Shown: positions 15,852 to 24,690 of the stretch, one piece after another
Layout: every line of letters begins with the position of its first letter
How positions within the stretch are numbered: the stretch's first letter is position 1
NCBI GenBank assembly: GCA_944321465.1
Contig: CALULL010000021.1
Span: 1-50,127 of the forward strand
Length of the DNA stretch: 50,127 nucleotides
Direction: 5' to 3'
Source of the DNA: an uncultured Bacteroides sp.
GTDB taxonomy: Bacteria > Bacteroidota > Bacteroidia > Bacteroidales > Bacteroidaceae
Notes under the pieces: generated by a model
Seen by the model: only the letters and a program-made list of their open reading frames with translations
Told to the model about the DNA's origin: nothing
The model's database searches: none
Made by a program: the position numbers and the translations under genes

Positions 15852-16553
15852 GTGAAACGATTTGCGACCATATTATTCGCCCTGTTGCTGGCCGCCGGTG
15901 CGGCGGCACAGACCAAGAAGCCGCAGAACCGCCCCTACATCGACCTGCGGAGGTGGCACTACGGCTTCTCGGTGGGTATGCACGTGCAGGACTTCGAGAT
16001 GGTGAACACGGGAGCTGTGACTTCCGACGGCCAGGTGTGGTTTGCCGACGTGCCCGGCTATTCGCCCGGCTTCTCGGTGGGCGTGCTGGGCGAGCTGTAT
16101 CTGCACCGCTATGTGTCGTTGCGCTTTGTGCCCCAGTTGCATTTTGGCGAGAAGCGGGTACTATTTCGCGAGCAGGCCACCGGCGAGGAGTACTCGCAGG
16201 TGATGAAGTCGGCGCAGTTGGCCGTGTCGGTCAACGTGAAGTATGCCGCCGAGCGTTTCAACAACTACCGTCCCTACGTCATGGCGGGCATCTCGCCTGC
16301 CTACGACTTCAGCGTGCGCAAGGGGCGGGCGTTGCTCCTCAAGCCGTTCAACACGTATGTAGAGGTGGGGCTGGGGTGCGATTTCTATTTGCCTTTCTTC
16401 AAGCTCATTCCCGAACTGAAGTTCTGCTTCGGGCTGGCCAATCTGCTGAAAAAAGACCGTCCCGACCTGGTGGACGAGTCGTTGCTGAAGTACACCGAGG
16501 CACTCGACAAGGTGTCGTCGCGCATGGTGGTGCTGACGTTTTATTTCGAGTAG
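15852..16553 (+). CDS. porT: PorT family protein (T9SS biogenesis)
   Basis: The 233-residue exported protein (MKRFATILFALLLAAGAAAQ) carries the PorT features: RRWHYGFSVGMHVQDFEM near the N-terminus, LRFVPQLHFGEKR, and an 8-stranded-barrel-like pattern ending VVLTFYFE. PorT is an outer-membrane protein needed for type IX secretion. No ATG is available: GTG at 15852 starts a good signal peptide, and TTG at 15846 is the alternative. AGGAGG lies at 15827-15832. It is divergent from a cluster of T9SS cargo, which fits its role. Confidence 0.88.
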   Translation: MKRFATILFALLLAAGAAAQTKKPQNRPYIDLRRWHYGFSVGMHVQDFEMVNTGAVTSDGQVWFADVPGYSPGFSVGVLGELYLHRYVSLRFVPQLHFGEKRVLFREQATGEEYSQVMKSAQLAVSVNVKYAAERFNNYRPYVMAGISPAYDFSVRKGRALLLKPFNTYVEVGLGCDFYLPFFKLIPELKFCFGLANLLKKDRPDLVDESLLKYTEALDKVSSRMVVLTFYFE

Positions 16554-16630
16554 ACGTGGTTTGCCGTCTTCCCTGTGCGTCTGGCCTCCTGTCGGTGCGG
16601 ACGGTCCGGCGGGGTTTCTTTCCTGCGTCT

Positions 16631-17791
16631 TCAGCGTGCCCGTCCGGCGAGCAGCTCCACCATCAGTCGTGCGGCTCTGCGGGGAGCCCCCGGCTGGCCC
16701 AGTCGTGCGGCCATGTCGTCGTAGCCTTGCAGCTGGCGTTGGCGGTAGGCCGGGTCGCCCAGCAGCAGGCCCAGCTCGCGGCGCATGTGGGCGACGGTCA
16801 TGGTGTCGGCCACCAGTTCCTTCACAACCTCGCGTCCGGCTATGAGGTTCACCAGCGAGATGTACTCCACCTTCAGCACATGTCGTTTCAGCCAGGCTAC
16901 AACCTTGCCTGCGGGTGTGTGGTAGCACACGGCCTGGGGCACGCGCAGCAGGGCCGTCTCCAGCGTAGCCGTGCCCGAGGTCACCAGCGCGGCCTCGGCC
17001 TGCCGCAGCAAGGCGTAGGTCTGGCCGAAGACGATGGTTGCCTGTGCGCCGTCGGCGGGCATGTAGCGGCGGTAGTAGTCGGGCGTTATGCCGGGGGCAC
17101 CGGCCACTACGGCCTGGTACTGGGGAAAGGCTGCCGCTGCCCGTAGCATGTCGGGCAGGTTGTCCTTTATCTCCTGCCGTCGGCTGCCAGCCAGCAGCGC
17201 TATGACGGGACGCTGCGGCGCGAGGCCGTTGCGCCTGGCAAAGTCCTGGCGCGGCTCGTTGCCTTGGGGCGTGGAAAGGAAGTCGTGCACTTCGTCCACG
17301 GTGGGGTTGCCCACGTAGTGTATGGGGTAGTGGTGCTTGCCTTCGAAGAACTCCTTTTCAAAAGGCAGTATGGAGAAGAGCTGGTCGATGTCGCGGCGGA
17401 TGTTCTTGATGCGGTACTCCTTCCAGGCCCACAGCTTTGGGGCTATGTAGTAGAAGACGGGCGTGGAGGTGTGGCTGTGTACGTAGCGGGCTATGTCGAG
17501 GTTGAAGCCGGGGTAGTCCACGAGTATCAGCACGTCGGGTTTCCAGGCGACAATGTCGGCCTTGCAGAGGCGCATGTTGGCAAAGATGGTGCGCAGGTGG
17601 AGCAACACGGGCACGAAACCCATGTAGGCCATCTCCTTGTAGTGCTTCACCGGCTTGCCCCCGACGGCTGCCATGAAGTCGCCTCCCAGGAAGCGGAACT
17701 GTGCCTCGGGGTCGCGGTCGAGCAGGGCCGACATGAGGCGCGAGGCGTGGAGGTCGCCCGATGCTTCACCGGCAATGAGGTAGTATTTCAT
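16631..17791 (-). CDS. lpxB: Lipid-A-disaccharide synthase
   Basis: This inner-membrane-associated glycosyltransferase joins UDP-diacylglucosamine and lipid X in lipid A synthesis. The 386-residue protein starts MKYYLIAGEASGDLHASRLM, the family signature. It continues with FRFLGGDFMAAVGG, PDVLILVDYPGFNL, YYIAPKLWAWKE, VGNPTVDEV, LLAGSRRQEI and LVTSGTATLETAL. ATG at 17791 is chosen because upstream in-frame sequence is not conserved-looking. It follows surE on the same strand, a common Bacteroidales pairing. Confidence 0.96.
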   Translation of the reverse strand: MKYYLIAGEASGDLHASRLMSALLDRDPEAQFRFLGGDFMAAVGGKPVKHYKEMAYMGFVPVLLHLRTIFANMRLCKADIVAWKPDVLILVDYPGFNLDIARYVHSHTSTPVFYYIAPKLWAWKEYRIKNIRRDIDQLFSILPFEKEFFEGKHHYPIHYVGNPTVDEVHDFLSTPQGNEPRQDFARRNGLAPQRPVIALLAGSRRQEIKDNLPDMLRAAAAFPQYQAVVAGAPGITPDYYRRYMPADGAQATIVFGQTYALLRQAEAALVTSGTATLETALLRVPQAVCYHTPAGKVVAWLKRHVLKVEYISLVNLIAGREVVKELVADTMTVAHMRRELGLLLGDPAYRQRQLQGYDDMAARLGQPGAPRRAARLMVELLAGRAR

Positions 17792-17894
17792 GTGTGGCGA
17801 TTGTAAGGCAAGCCCCCTTGCACCCACTGTGTGCGCAGGGCGGGGCATGCCTGTTGCCCGTGTGCGCGGCGGGGGTACAAGGGGGCCGCAGGGG

Positions 17895-18659
17895 TTAGAA
17901 CCAGCTTTTCATCTCTTCGGCCAGCGCGTAGGCGGTGGCATCCACCGTGGTGGGGGTGATGGCTGCGTAGCCGTTGGCCAGTGCCCAGTGGTCGGTGGAC
18001 TCGTCCTGCGGGTCGCTGTCGACAAACTCGCCCGTCAGCCAGTAGTAGGACGTGTCGCCCCGGTGGGCAAAGTTCTCCCACTCGTTGGTCCACTGCCCCT
18101 TGGCCTGGCGGCACACGCGCACGCCTTTCAGTTCCTTGTCGGTGGGGAAGTTCACGTTGAGGCACGTCAGGGCGGGCAGTCCGTGCTGCAACACCTTGGT
18201 CACGATGTCGCGCACGTAGGGGCCGCAGGCCGTGAAGTCGGCATCGGGCTCGTGGCTGCACAGCGAGAAGCCTATGGAGGGTACGCCCTTGAGGCACCCC
18301 TCGATGACCACACCCATCGTGCCCGAGTAGTGGACGTTGGTGGCCGAGTTGTCGCCGTGGTTGATGCCGCCCACTACCAGGTCTGGTTTGCGCGACAGCA
18401 CGGTGCTGAAGGCCAGTTTCACACAGTCGACCGGGGTTCCCGAGCACTTGTATGCCGTCAGCCCCACGTCTTTGCGCACAAGGCGATAGTGTATCGGCTC
18501 GTTGGTGGTGAGCGAGCAGGCCGTGCCCGACCTCGGCCCTTCGGGGGCCATTACTACGATTTCGCCCAAGGGGCGGAGGAACTTGATGAGTTCGCTGATT
18601 CCTTTCGAGATGATGCCGTCGTCGTTAGAAACCAGTATCAAAGGTCTTTGGTTTTCCAT
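17895..18659 (-). CDS. surE: 5'/3'-nucleotidase SurE
   Basis: This metal-dependent nucleoside-monophosphate phosphatase has 254 residues, the family length. The metal-binding VSNDDG lies at the N-terminus. [29 protein letters not shown] and [20 protein letters not shown] are all present. It is the upstream partner of lpxB. The 103-bp gap between them holds a decayed set of 22-bp-spaced motifs (see findings). A TACTTTTG box lies 20 bp upstream of its ATG. Confidence 0.96.
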   Translation of the reverse strand: MENQRPLILVSNDDGIISKGISELIKFLRPLGEIVVMAPEGPRSGTACSLTTNEPIHYRLVRKDVGLTAYKCSGTPVDCVKLAFSTVLSRKPDLVVGGINHGDNSATNVHYSGTMGVVIEGCLKGVPSIGFSLCSHEPDADFTACGPYVRDIVTKVLQHGLPALTCLNVNFPTDKELKGVRVCRQAKGQWTNEWENFAHRGDTSYYWLTGEFVDSDPQDESTDHWALANGYAAITPTTVDATAYALAEEMKSWF

Positions 18660-18679
18660 TTCTTTCCGTATTTTTGCCG

Positions 18680-18687
18680 CAAAAGTA
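18680..18687 (-). promoter_or_regulatory. -7 box of surE-lpxB
   Basis: TACTTTTG on the minus strand, about 20 bp before the surE ATG, matches TAnnTTTG. No good -33 box is visible at the right distance. Confidence 0.5.
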
Positions 18688-18788
18688 ACAAAAGGGTGTC
18701 AAAGCCGTATGGGACGTTAACCTACAATAACGATTGACAGCCCGTGTGGCGTGCCCGGCGCCTGTTTTATTTTGTAACTATACGTGTT

Positions 18789-19268
18789 ATGTTGGACATT
18801 TTGTTGATTGTTCTCGGCATCCTGTGCCTGCTGGGCGGGCTGGCTGGCTGCTTGTTGCCGGTGTTGCCCGGGCCTCCGCTGGCCTATGCGGGCGTGTTGT
18901 TGCTCCATCTGACGGAGCGTGTGCAGTACTCGGCTGCCCAGTTGCTGGTGTGGCTGGGCATCGTGGTGGTGGTCCAGGTGCTGGACTATGTGGTTCCTGT
19001 CCTCGGCAGCAAGTACAGTGGCGGCAGCAAGTGGGGCAACCGGGGTTGCATTGTGGGCACTGTCGTGGGGCTGTTCTTCATGCCTTGGGGCATCATTGTG
19101 GGGCCGTTCTTGGGCGCGTTCATTGGCGAGCTGCTGGGCGGGCGCGAGACGATGCAGGCTCTCAAGTCGGGCTTCGGTTCGCTGGTGGGCTTCCTGGTGG
19201 GCACGGTGCTGAAGTGTGCCGTCTGTGGCTATTTTATATATATGTTCGCGCGCGAACTGATAGTTTGA
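18789..19268 (+). CDS. DUF456 domain membrane protein
   Basis: The 159-residue hydrophobic protein has about four membrane segments. It carries the DUF456 pattern: an N-terminal LLPVLPGPPLAYAGVLLLH and glycine-rich helices (GCIVGTVVGLFFMPWGIIVG, LGAFIGELLGG). ATG at 18789 is used because the sequence before it is polar and the membrane helix begins at MLDILLIVLGILCLLGG. Function is unknown. It is divergent from surE-lpxB and convergent with the small membrane protein at 19385. Confidence 0.85.
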   Translation: MLDILLIVLGILCLLGGLAGCLLPVLPGPPLAYAGVLLLHLTERVQYSAAQLLVWLGIVVVVQVLDYVVPVLGSKYSGGSKWGNRGCIVGTVVGLFFMPWGIIVGPFLGAFIGELLGGRETMQALKSGFGSLVGFLVGTVLKCAVCGYFIYMFARELIV

Positions 19269-19384
19269 GTCGCGTGCAGGCCGGTGGCGTCTTGCTGCTG
19301 TGCCTCGTCTTGCCGGTGTCTTGGGGCTGTGGCCTGTCCGGGGATTGTGGGCGGGCTGCTTTGCTGTCCCTCGTGGGGACGGGG

Positions 19385-19744
19385 CTATGCGTTTTTCCCG
19401 GCTTTTTCCTTCTTCTCCTCTTGCGGGATGCGTATCACGGTGTAGAGCTGGAGCACGGCACCGATCAGGAGGCAGACAATCCATTCGTTGCCTCGGGTGA
19501 AGAACATGAACAGTCCGGCCAGCACCAAGGCCAGCGAGCCGAACACCTGCTGCATGCGCAGCCGCTTGAGGGTGAACGACGTGACGGTGAGAGGCGAGCA
19601 GATTTGTGCAAAGGCGAAGAGAACGGCTCCTGTGGTGTAGAGCCAGGGGGCAAGCGGCCAGCGCGTGACGTAGACGGCGGCTCCGGCCAGTGTCATGACG
19701 GCCCCCACGGTGTAGATGGCGGTAATGAGTTGTCGGCTGTTCAT
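19385..19744 (-). CDS. Small conserved membrane protein
   Basis: The 119-residue protein has about four predicted membrane helices (AIYTVGAVMTLAGAAVYV, WLYTTGAVLFAFAQI, VFGSLALVLAGLFMFF, WIVCLLIGAVLQLYTVI) and a lysine-rich cytoplasmic tail. I do not recognise a functional family, though similar proteins accompany divIC in Bacteroidales. Its ATG overlaps the divIC stop as ATGA, so translation is probably coupled. Confidence 0.75.
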   Translation of the reverse strand: MNSRQLITAIYTVGAVMTLAGAAVYVTRWPLAPWLYTTGAVLFAFAQICSPLTVTSFTLKRLRMQQVFGSLALVLAGLFMFFTRGNEWIVCLLIGAVLQLYTVIRIPQEEKKEKAGKNA

Positions 19745-20061
19745 TGTTCAAGGATTTTTTTCACATCATCTTCAAAGACGAAGATATCCTCTTGGGGTTT
19801 CTTCATCAGGTATTTCTCGCGTGCGATGCGTTCGATGCTGCCCGAGTCGAGAGCCAGCTCGTTGAGGCGGCGCGTGCTTTCGTCGAACTCGGCCTGGTAG
19901 CGTTCTATTTCGGCCTTCAGGCGCAGTTCTTCGCGCTTGTAGCCTATGCGGCGCACGATGTTGTTCTCGTCGATGAAGCCTATCAGTATCCCGAAGATAG
20001 CCAGCGTGAGCAAGTATTTGTGGTGGCTGAGGAGATGCCAAAGGGCGGTCAGTTTGTCCAT
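19741..20061 (-). CDS. DivIC/FtsB-type septum formation initiator
   Basis: This is a 106-residue bitopic cell-division protein. It has a short cytoplasmic N-terminus, one membrane helix (YLLTLAIFGILIGFI), then a coiled coil (YKREELRLKAEIERYQAEFD) and the conserved IERIAREKYLMKKPQEDIFVF. The family links FtsL and FtsQ in the divisome. ATG at 20061 is chosen because upstream in-frame sequence runs through the palindrome array and promoter. It is coupled to the downstream membrane protein. Confidence 0.88.
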   Translation of the reverse strand: MDKLTALWHLLSHHKYLLTLAIFGILIGFIDENNIVRRIGYKREELRLKAEIERYQAEFDESTRRLNELALDSGSIERIAREKYLMKKPQEDIFVFEDDVKKILEQ

Positions 20062-20096
20062 GATGCGTAAAAGGGTTGCTGGGTTGCTTTTGTGGG

Positions 20097-20104
20097 CAAA
20101 GATA
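20097..20104 (-). promoter_or_regulatory. -7 box of divIC operon
   Basis: TATCTTTG on the minus strand, 35 bp upstream of the divIC ATG. The -33 region is not recognisable. Confidence 0.5.
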
Positions 20105-20137
20105 CGGAGAATAACCGGGATATTGCGTTTTTTTGCG

Positions 20138-20145
20138 TACATTTG
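20138..20145 (+). promoter_or_regulatory. Candidate -7 box of dnaX
   Basis: TACATTTG follows a T7 run (about 20127-20133). If used, the dnaX leader would be close to 190 nt and would contain the whole 22-bp palindrome array. No consensus -33 box. Confidence 0.4.
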
Positions 20146-20172
20146 CACCTGCGGCAGGCCAAAATGCCTCCT

Positions 20173-20261
20173 TGGGGCCACAGGTGTGCTTCCAAGGTGG
20201 CACAGGTGTGCCGGTCGGGGAGCGCAGGTGTCCCCGCGCGGGAGCAGACCTGTGCCCCTGC
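20173..20261. repeat. Phased palindrome array 3 (four 22-bp units)
   Basis: Centres GG, GG, GG and CC at 20183, 20205, 20227 and 20249 are exactly 22 bp apart. The second unit (GGCACA-GG-TGTGCC) is a near-perfect example. It lies between divergent divIC and dnaX, and possibly within the dnaX leader. Confidence 0.9.
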
Positions 20262-20339
20262 CGGGCATCGGAAGCCCCGTCCGGCGCGGCCAAGGGACGC
20301 GGCAGGCTGCTTTTTCTCAACTGACTATCGCATTTGCCT

Positions 20340-22178
20340 ATGGACAACTATATCGTATCGGCACGCAAGTATCGTCCGGCCACGTTTGACACGGTGGTGG
20401 GGCAGCGTGCCCTGACCACAACGCTGAAGAACGCCGTGCTGAGCGGCAAGCTGGCCCATGCCTATCTGTTCTGCGGGCCGCGCGGAGTGGGCAAGACCAC
20501 TTGTGCCCGCATTTTTGCCAAGACCATCAACTGCCTGAACCCCACCGCCGAGGGCGAGGCGTGCAACGAGTGCGAGTCGTGCCTGTCCTTCAACGAGGGG
20601 CGGTCGCTCAACGTGCGCGAACTGGACGCGGCCTCGAACAACTCGGTAGACGACATCCGTCAACTCGTGGAGCAGGTACGCATACCGCCCCAGGTGGGCC
20701 GCTACAGGGTGTATATCATCGACGAGGTGCACATGCTCTCCACCTCCGCCTTCAATGCTTTCCTCAAGACACTGGAAGAGCCACCCCGCCACGCCATCTT
20801 CATTTTGGCTACGACGGAGAAGCACAAAATATTGCCTACCATCCTGTCGCGTTGCCAGATATACGACTTCAGCCGCATCGGGGTGGACGACATTGTGGCC
20901 CATCTGGCCTATGTGGCTTCCAAGGAAGGCATCAGTGCCGAGCCGGAGGCCCTGAACGTCATCGCCCTGAAGGCTGATGGGGGAATGCGCGATGCCTTGT
21001 CGGTGTTCGACCAGGTGGTGAGCTTCACCGGCGGGCACATCACTTATAAGGGCGTGCTGGAGAACCTCAATGTGCTGGATTATGAGTACTATTTCAGGAT
21101 GGTGGACTACTTTTTGGAGGGCAACGTGGGTGGCGCGCTGGTGCTGTTTGGCGAGGTGCTGGGCAAGGGCTTCGACGGTAGCCACTTCGTCACCGGGCTG
21201 GCGCAGCATTTGCGCGACGTGCTGGTGAGCAAGGATGCCGTCACGTTGCCGCTGCTTGAGGTAGGGGCCAGCATCAGGGAACGCTACGGCGAGCAGGCCC
21301 GGCGTTGTCCGGTGGCCTTCCTCTACCAAGCGTTGAAGTTGGCCAACGACTGCGACCTGCACTATCGTGCCAGCAAGAACAAGCGGCTGCTGGTGGAACT
21401 GATGCTGATACAGGCCGCACAGCTTACAGCTCCGGCTGCTCCGGGGGGAGAGGGGGGCGGGGGGCAGCCCATCAAACCTCTGAAGGCCGTACAGCCTGCG
21501 GCACAGCCGTCGCCGGCACCCGCTCCGGCCCGACCGCAGGCAACGCCTCCGCCCGCACAGGCTGCGGCCAAGCCGGTGGAGATGCAGGCCGCCACCGAGC
21601 CTAACGGGCAGCAGCAGGCCGCCCAGTCGGTAGCCTCGGCTTCGGTTTCTTTGCAGGCCCGGTTGAAGCAGGAGGAGCAAAGAAAGACCCCCAACGTGGC
21701 ACGCAGCGGGCTGGGCATCTCCATACGTCACCCGCGTCCCGAGGCCGGGACGGGGTCGACCGAGGCTGCCCCGTCAGTCGCTCCCGTCGTCAGGCAGGAG
21801 CCGGAAGAGGACTATCTGGTCACCGAGCGCGATGTCAATTTCTATTGGCTGGAGTTTGCAGGGAAGCTGCCCCACGAGCAGGTGGCCATGACGCGGCGCA
21901 TGCAGAACATGCAGGCGAAGCTGCTGGCCGACGGAGTGACGTTCGAGGTCGTGGTGGACAACGAAATCGTGGCGAAAGAATTCACCGCCCTGGCCCCCGA
22001 GGTGGAGGACTACCTGCGTACCCGCCTGAAGAACCGAAGGCTGAAGATGGCGGTGCGCGTCAGCGCGCCTGCCGAGAAGGTGCGTGCCGTCAGCCGCGTG
22101 GAGAAGTTCCAGCTGATGGCCGAGAAGAACCCTGCGCTCTATCGGTTGAAGGAGAGCTTCGGGCTTGAGTTTTCCTGA
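20340..22178 (+). CDS. dnaX: DNA polymerase III subunits gamma/tau
   Basis: This is the clamp-loader ATPase that joins clamp loading to the replicative polymerase. The 612-residue protein has Walker A GPRGVGKTT (46-54), four zinc cysteines (65, 75, 78, 81), Walker B YIIDEVH, the sensor LATTEKHKI and LSRCQ. A Pro/Ala/Gln-rich linker (about 365-460) and a C-terminal tau-like domain follow. ATG at 20340 is preferred to TTG at 20334. Three G6 runs (21443-21464) in the linker could cause slippage to a short gamma-like form. It converges with a TonB receptor gene 13 bp away. Confidence 0.97.
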   Translation: MDNYIVSARKYRPATFDTVVGQRALTTTLKNAVLSGKLAHAYLFCGPRGVGKTTCARIFAKTINCLNPTAEGEACNECESCLSFNEGRSLNVRELDAASNNSVDDIRQLVEQVRIPPQVGRYRVYIIDEVHMLSTSAFNAFLKTLEEPPRHAIFILATTEKHKILPTILSRCQIYDFSRIGVDDIVAHLAYVASKEGISAEPEALNVIALKADGGMRDALSVFDQVVSFTGGHITYKGVLENLNVLDYEYYFRMVDYFLEGNVGGALVLFGEVLGKGFDGSHFVTGLAQHLRDVLVSKDAVTLPLLEVGASIRERYGEQARRCPVAFLYQALKLANDCDLHYRASKNKRLLVELMLIQAAQLTAPAAPGGEGGGGQPIKPLKAVQPAAQPSPAPAPARPQATPPPAQAAAKPVEMQAATEPNGQQQAAQSVASASVSLQARLKQEEQRKTPNVARSGLGISIRHPRPEAGTGSTEAAPSVAPVVRQEPEEDYLVTERDVNFYWLEFAGKLPHEQVAMTRRMQNMQAKLLADGVTFEVVVDNEIVAKEFTALAPEVEDYLRTRLKNRRLKMAVRVSAPAEKVRAVSRVEKFQLMAEKNPALYRLKESFGLEFS

Positions 22179-22191
22179 TGTCGGGCAACCC

Positions 22192-24567
22192 TCAGAAACG
22201 GCAGCGCAACTCGATGCCCGCCTGTAGGGGATGTCCGTGCTGGACGAAGCCGTTGCCCATCGACTCGAAGTAGAAGGCGGCGTAGTCCTTGTCCAGAGCG
22301 TTGCGCACCCACAGTGCGACGGCTCCCGGGCCTTTCTCAAAACCGAGGCGGGCGTTCAGGGTGCCGTAGAAGGGCTGGCGGGCTTTGTTGTCCTCGGTCC
22401 AGTAGATACTTCCGGCGGCGTTGTAGTCGACGTTGATGCGTATGCGGTCGAGCAAGCGTGCGCGGCGCAGTGTGAGGACGTATTGTGCCCCGGCGTTGAG
22501 TGTGTGGCGGGGGATGAAGGGCACGAAGTGGCCGTGGTAGTCTGCCTCTTGGCCGTTGTCGTTCACTGTCTGGTAGTCGCGGAAGGTGGCGTGCGTGTAG
22601 CCGTAGCTGGTGTTCACCGTCAGCGAGGGGGTGAGCAGGGCGGTGGCGGCCAGTTCGCCTCCCAGACTGCGGCTGTGTCCGGCGTTGCGGGTGACGCGCC
22701 CCATGCCGTTCTCCGAGAATTGCGAGACCTGCTGGTCGTGGGTGTCCATCAGGAAGAGGGCGGCATCGGCCTTCAAGCGTCCTTCCCACAGGCTGAGGTG
22801 GGTGCCCACTTCGTAGCTCCAGCTATACTCGGGCCTGTAGAGGGCCGAAGCGTTGATGTCGAGGTAGACATCGGGCATCATCTGGCCGATTATCCCGGCC
22901 ATAGGCGCGAAGACAGGGCTCTGCATCAGGGCGGTCTTCATGGCGTTGCGCATCTGTGACTGTACCAGGTCGCTGAACATCTGTATGTTGTATCCTCCCG
23001 AACGGTATCCCTTTGCCACGGTGGCGTAGACGTTGTTGCCTTTCTTCCATTCGTATTGTACGGAGAAACGCGGCAGCAGTTGCAGGTAGTCGTTGCGCAT
23101 CTTCCCGGTCAGGGCCGACAGGGCCGTCATATCGGGGTCTTCCATCTGCATGGGTCCCATCTGTAGGGAAAAGCCGAAGTTCATGGGCTGGGCGGCAGAG
23201 TTGTAGTCGAGCCACATCTTTTCATAGTCCAGACGCAGGCCGACCGACACGGACAAGCCGGGAGTGAGGAGGTCGTTCCAGGTGCTTTGGTGGTAGAGTG
23301 CGCCGCTTAGTAGCGGAGTCGAGAAGCAGCCCGAGATGGGCAAGGTGGCGTTGTGTATGCTGAGGTGCATCTGCGGAGCCTGCGGAGAGGAGGGAAAGGC
23401 ACTGTTGGCGTTGGCTTCTATGATTTCCTCGATGCCCTGCCGTTTGAACAGCACCGGGGCCTCCGTGTCCAGCCACTGATAGAACCCGAAGGCCCCGGTG
23501 GTCCATTGCCACCGCCGACGGTCGTCGGCCGCTTTGAGCACGATTTCCTCACTGAGCGTGTTCGAACGCTGACGTTGCTGCAGGGTGAAGATGTCCCTTG
23601 GGCTGAAGTCCTGGTCCATTTCCATGTGGTCGCGCAAGTACTGGTAGCCGGTGATGAAACTGGCGGTGACGCGGGGGCGTCTCAGCTCTGCGTTGAGACC
23701 GGCGTTGAGCATGTCGCGGCGGTATCCGCTGGGGTCGTTGTAGCTTATCTTTCCCACCAGGTCGGGGTAGGTCTCTTCGCCGTCGGCCTTTCCGTTGTAG
23801 TAATAGGGGTAACCTCCCTGGTTGGTGTGTTCGTAGTTTACGTTGAGGTCGAGCTTCCATTCCTCGGTTGGCAGTACAACTGCGTGAAGCCGTCCGCCGC
23901 CTGCGTTGCTGCGGTCGATGCGCTTGCCGTCGTAGCTGTTCCTGAAGTACCCTCCTGCGTGTTCGTAGAAGCCTCCTGCCGAGAAGGCGAAGCGGGACGA
24001 GATGCGGTGGTAGTGCGTCAGCGAAGCGTTACAGTCGCCGTAAGTGGCCGCTCCCAGCCGCACGTCGGTGCCTTGGTAAGTGAAAGGCGACTTGGTATAG
24101 ATTTTGATAAGCCCGCCCATCGTGTTGCGCCCGTAGAGCATACTTTGCGGTCCGCGCAGGACCTCTATTTGCTCGATGTCGGAATAGTTGAAGTCGAAAG
24201 CCGACTTGTCTATGTAGGGAATGTTGTCCACGTACAGTCCTACGGCGGGTGTATTGATGCGCGAACCGATGCCTCTGATGTAGACTGCCGTTGTCAGTTT
24301 CGACCCGTAGTCGGGGATAAAGAGGTTGGGGACGAGGGCGGTGAGGCTCTTGATGCCGCTCACTTGTTTGGCCTGTATGTCCTGCTGTGTCAGTCTGCTG
24401 CTGGCTATAGGCAGTTCGTGCAGGTTACGGTTTTCCTTGGGGGTGGCGACGATGACCATTTCCTCCATCTGTATGGTTCTCAGTGTGTCGGGCTCGTTTG
24501 TGTTCCGGGCTGCGGCAGTGCCCAGGGTGACGGCCAGCGAAGCGGCCAGTAGTACGGTCTTTTTCAT
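22192..24567 (-). CDS. TonB-dependent outer-membrane receptor without N-terminal regulatory domain
   Basis: The 791-residue protein has signal peptide MKKTVLLAASLAVTLGTAAA and a short TonB-box region (TIQMEEMVIVATPKENRNL). The plug (ALVPNLFIPDYGSKLTTAVY, RGIGSRINTPAVGLYVDNIP, EVLRGPQSMLYGRNTMGGLI) is followed by a barrel ending AGIELRCRF. It resembles siderophore/vitamin-type receptors rather than SusC, and the substrate is unknown. A LuxR-type regulator lies 123 bp upstream on the same strand and may control it. ATG at 24567 opens the signal peptide. Confidence 0.9.
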   Translation of the reverse strand: MKKTVLLAASLAVTLGTAAARNTNEPDTLRTIQMEEMVIVATPKENRNLHELPIASSRLTQQDIQAKQVSGIKSLTALVPNLFIPDYGSKLTTAVYIRGIGSRINTPAVGLYVDNIPYIDKSAFDFNYSDIEQIEVLRGPQSMLYGRNTMGGLIKIYTKSPFTYQGTDVRLGAATYGDCNASLTHYHRISSRFAFSAGGFYEHAGGYFRNSYDGKRIDRSNAGGGRLHAVVLPTEEWKLDLNVNYEHTNQGGYPYYYNGKADGEETYPDLVGKISYNDPSGYRRDMLNAGLNAELRRPRVTASFITGYQYLRDHMEMDQDFSPRDIFTLQQRQRSNTLSEEIVLKAADDRRRWQWTTGAFGFYQWLDTEAPVLFKRQGIEEIIEANANSAFPSSPQAPQMHLSIHNATLPISGCFSTPLLSGALYHQSTWNDLLTPGLSVSVGLRLDYEKMWLDYNSAAQPMNFGFSLQMGPMQMEDPDMTALSALTGKMRNDYLQLLPRFSVQYEWKKGNNVYATVAKGYRSGGYNIQMFSDLVQSQMRNAMKTALMQSPVFAPMAGIIGQMMPDVYLDINASALYRPEYSWSYEVGTHLSLWEGRLKADAALFLMDTHDQQVSQFSENGMGRVTRNAGHSRSLGGELAATALLTPSLTVNTSYGYTHATFRDYQTVNDNGQEADYHGHFVPFIPRHTLNAGAQYVLTLRRARLLDRIRINVDYNAAGSIYWTEDNKARQPFYGTLNARLGFEKGPGAVALWVRNALDKDYAAFYFESMGNGFVQHGHPLQAGIELRCRF

Positions 24568-24690
24568 CCTTCTTCTTGATATGGGCTGCAAAGTAACGGC
24601 TTATCCTGCACTTGTGCAACCCTTATTTATGAGGATGCCGCCCGGCGGGCTTTGCCGGGGTGGCGGGTGAGGGGTGTTGCCGGGGAAATG

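Noticed and set aside
20325-21731. 468-codon open frame opposite dnaX
   Set aside because: Antisense of a strongly conserved gene; composition typical of a shadow frame.
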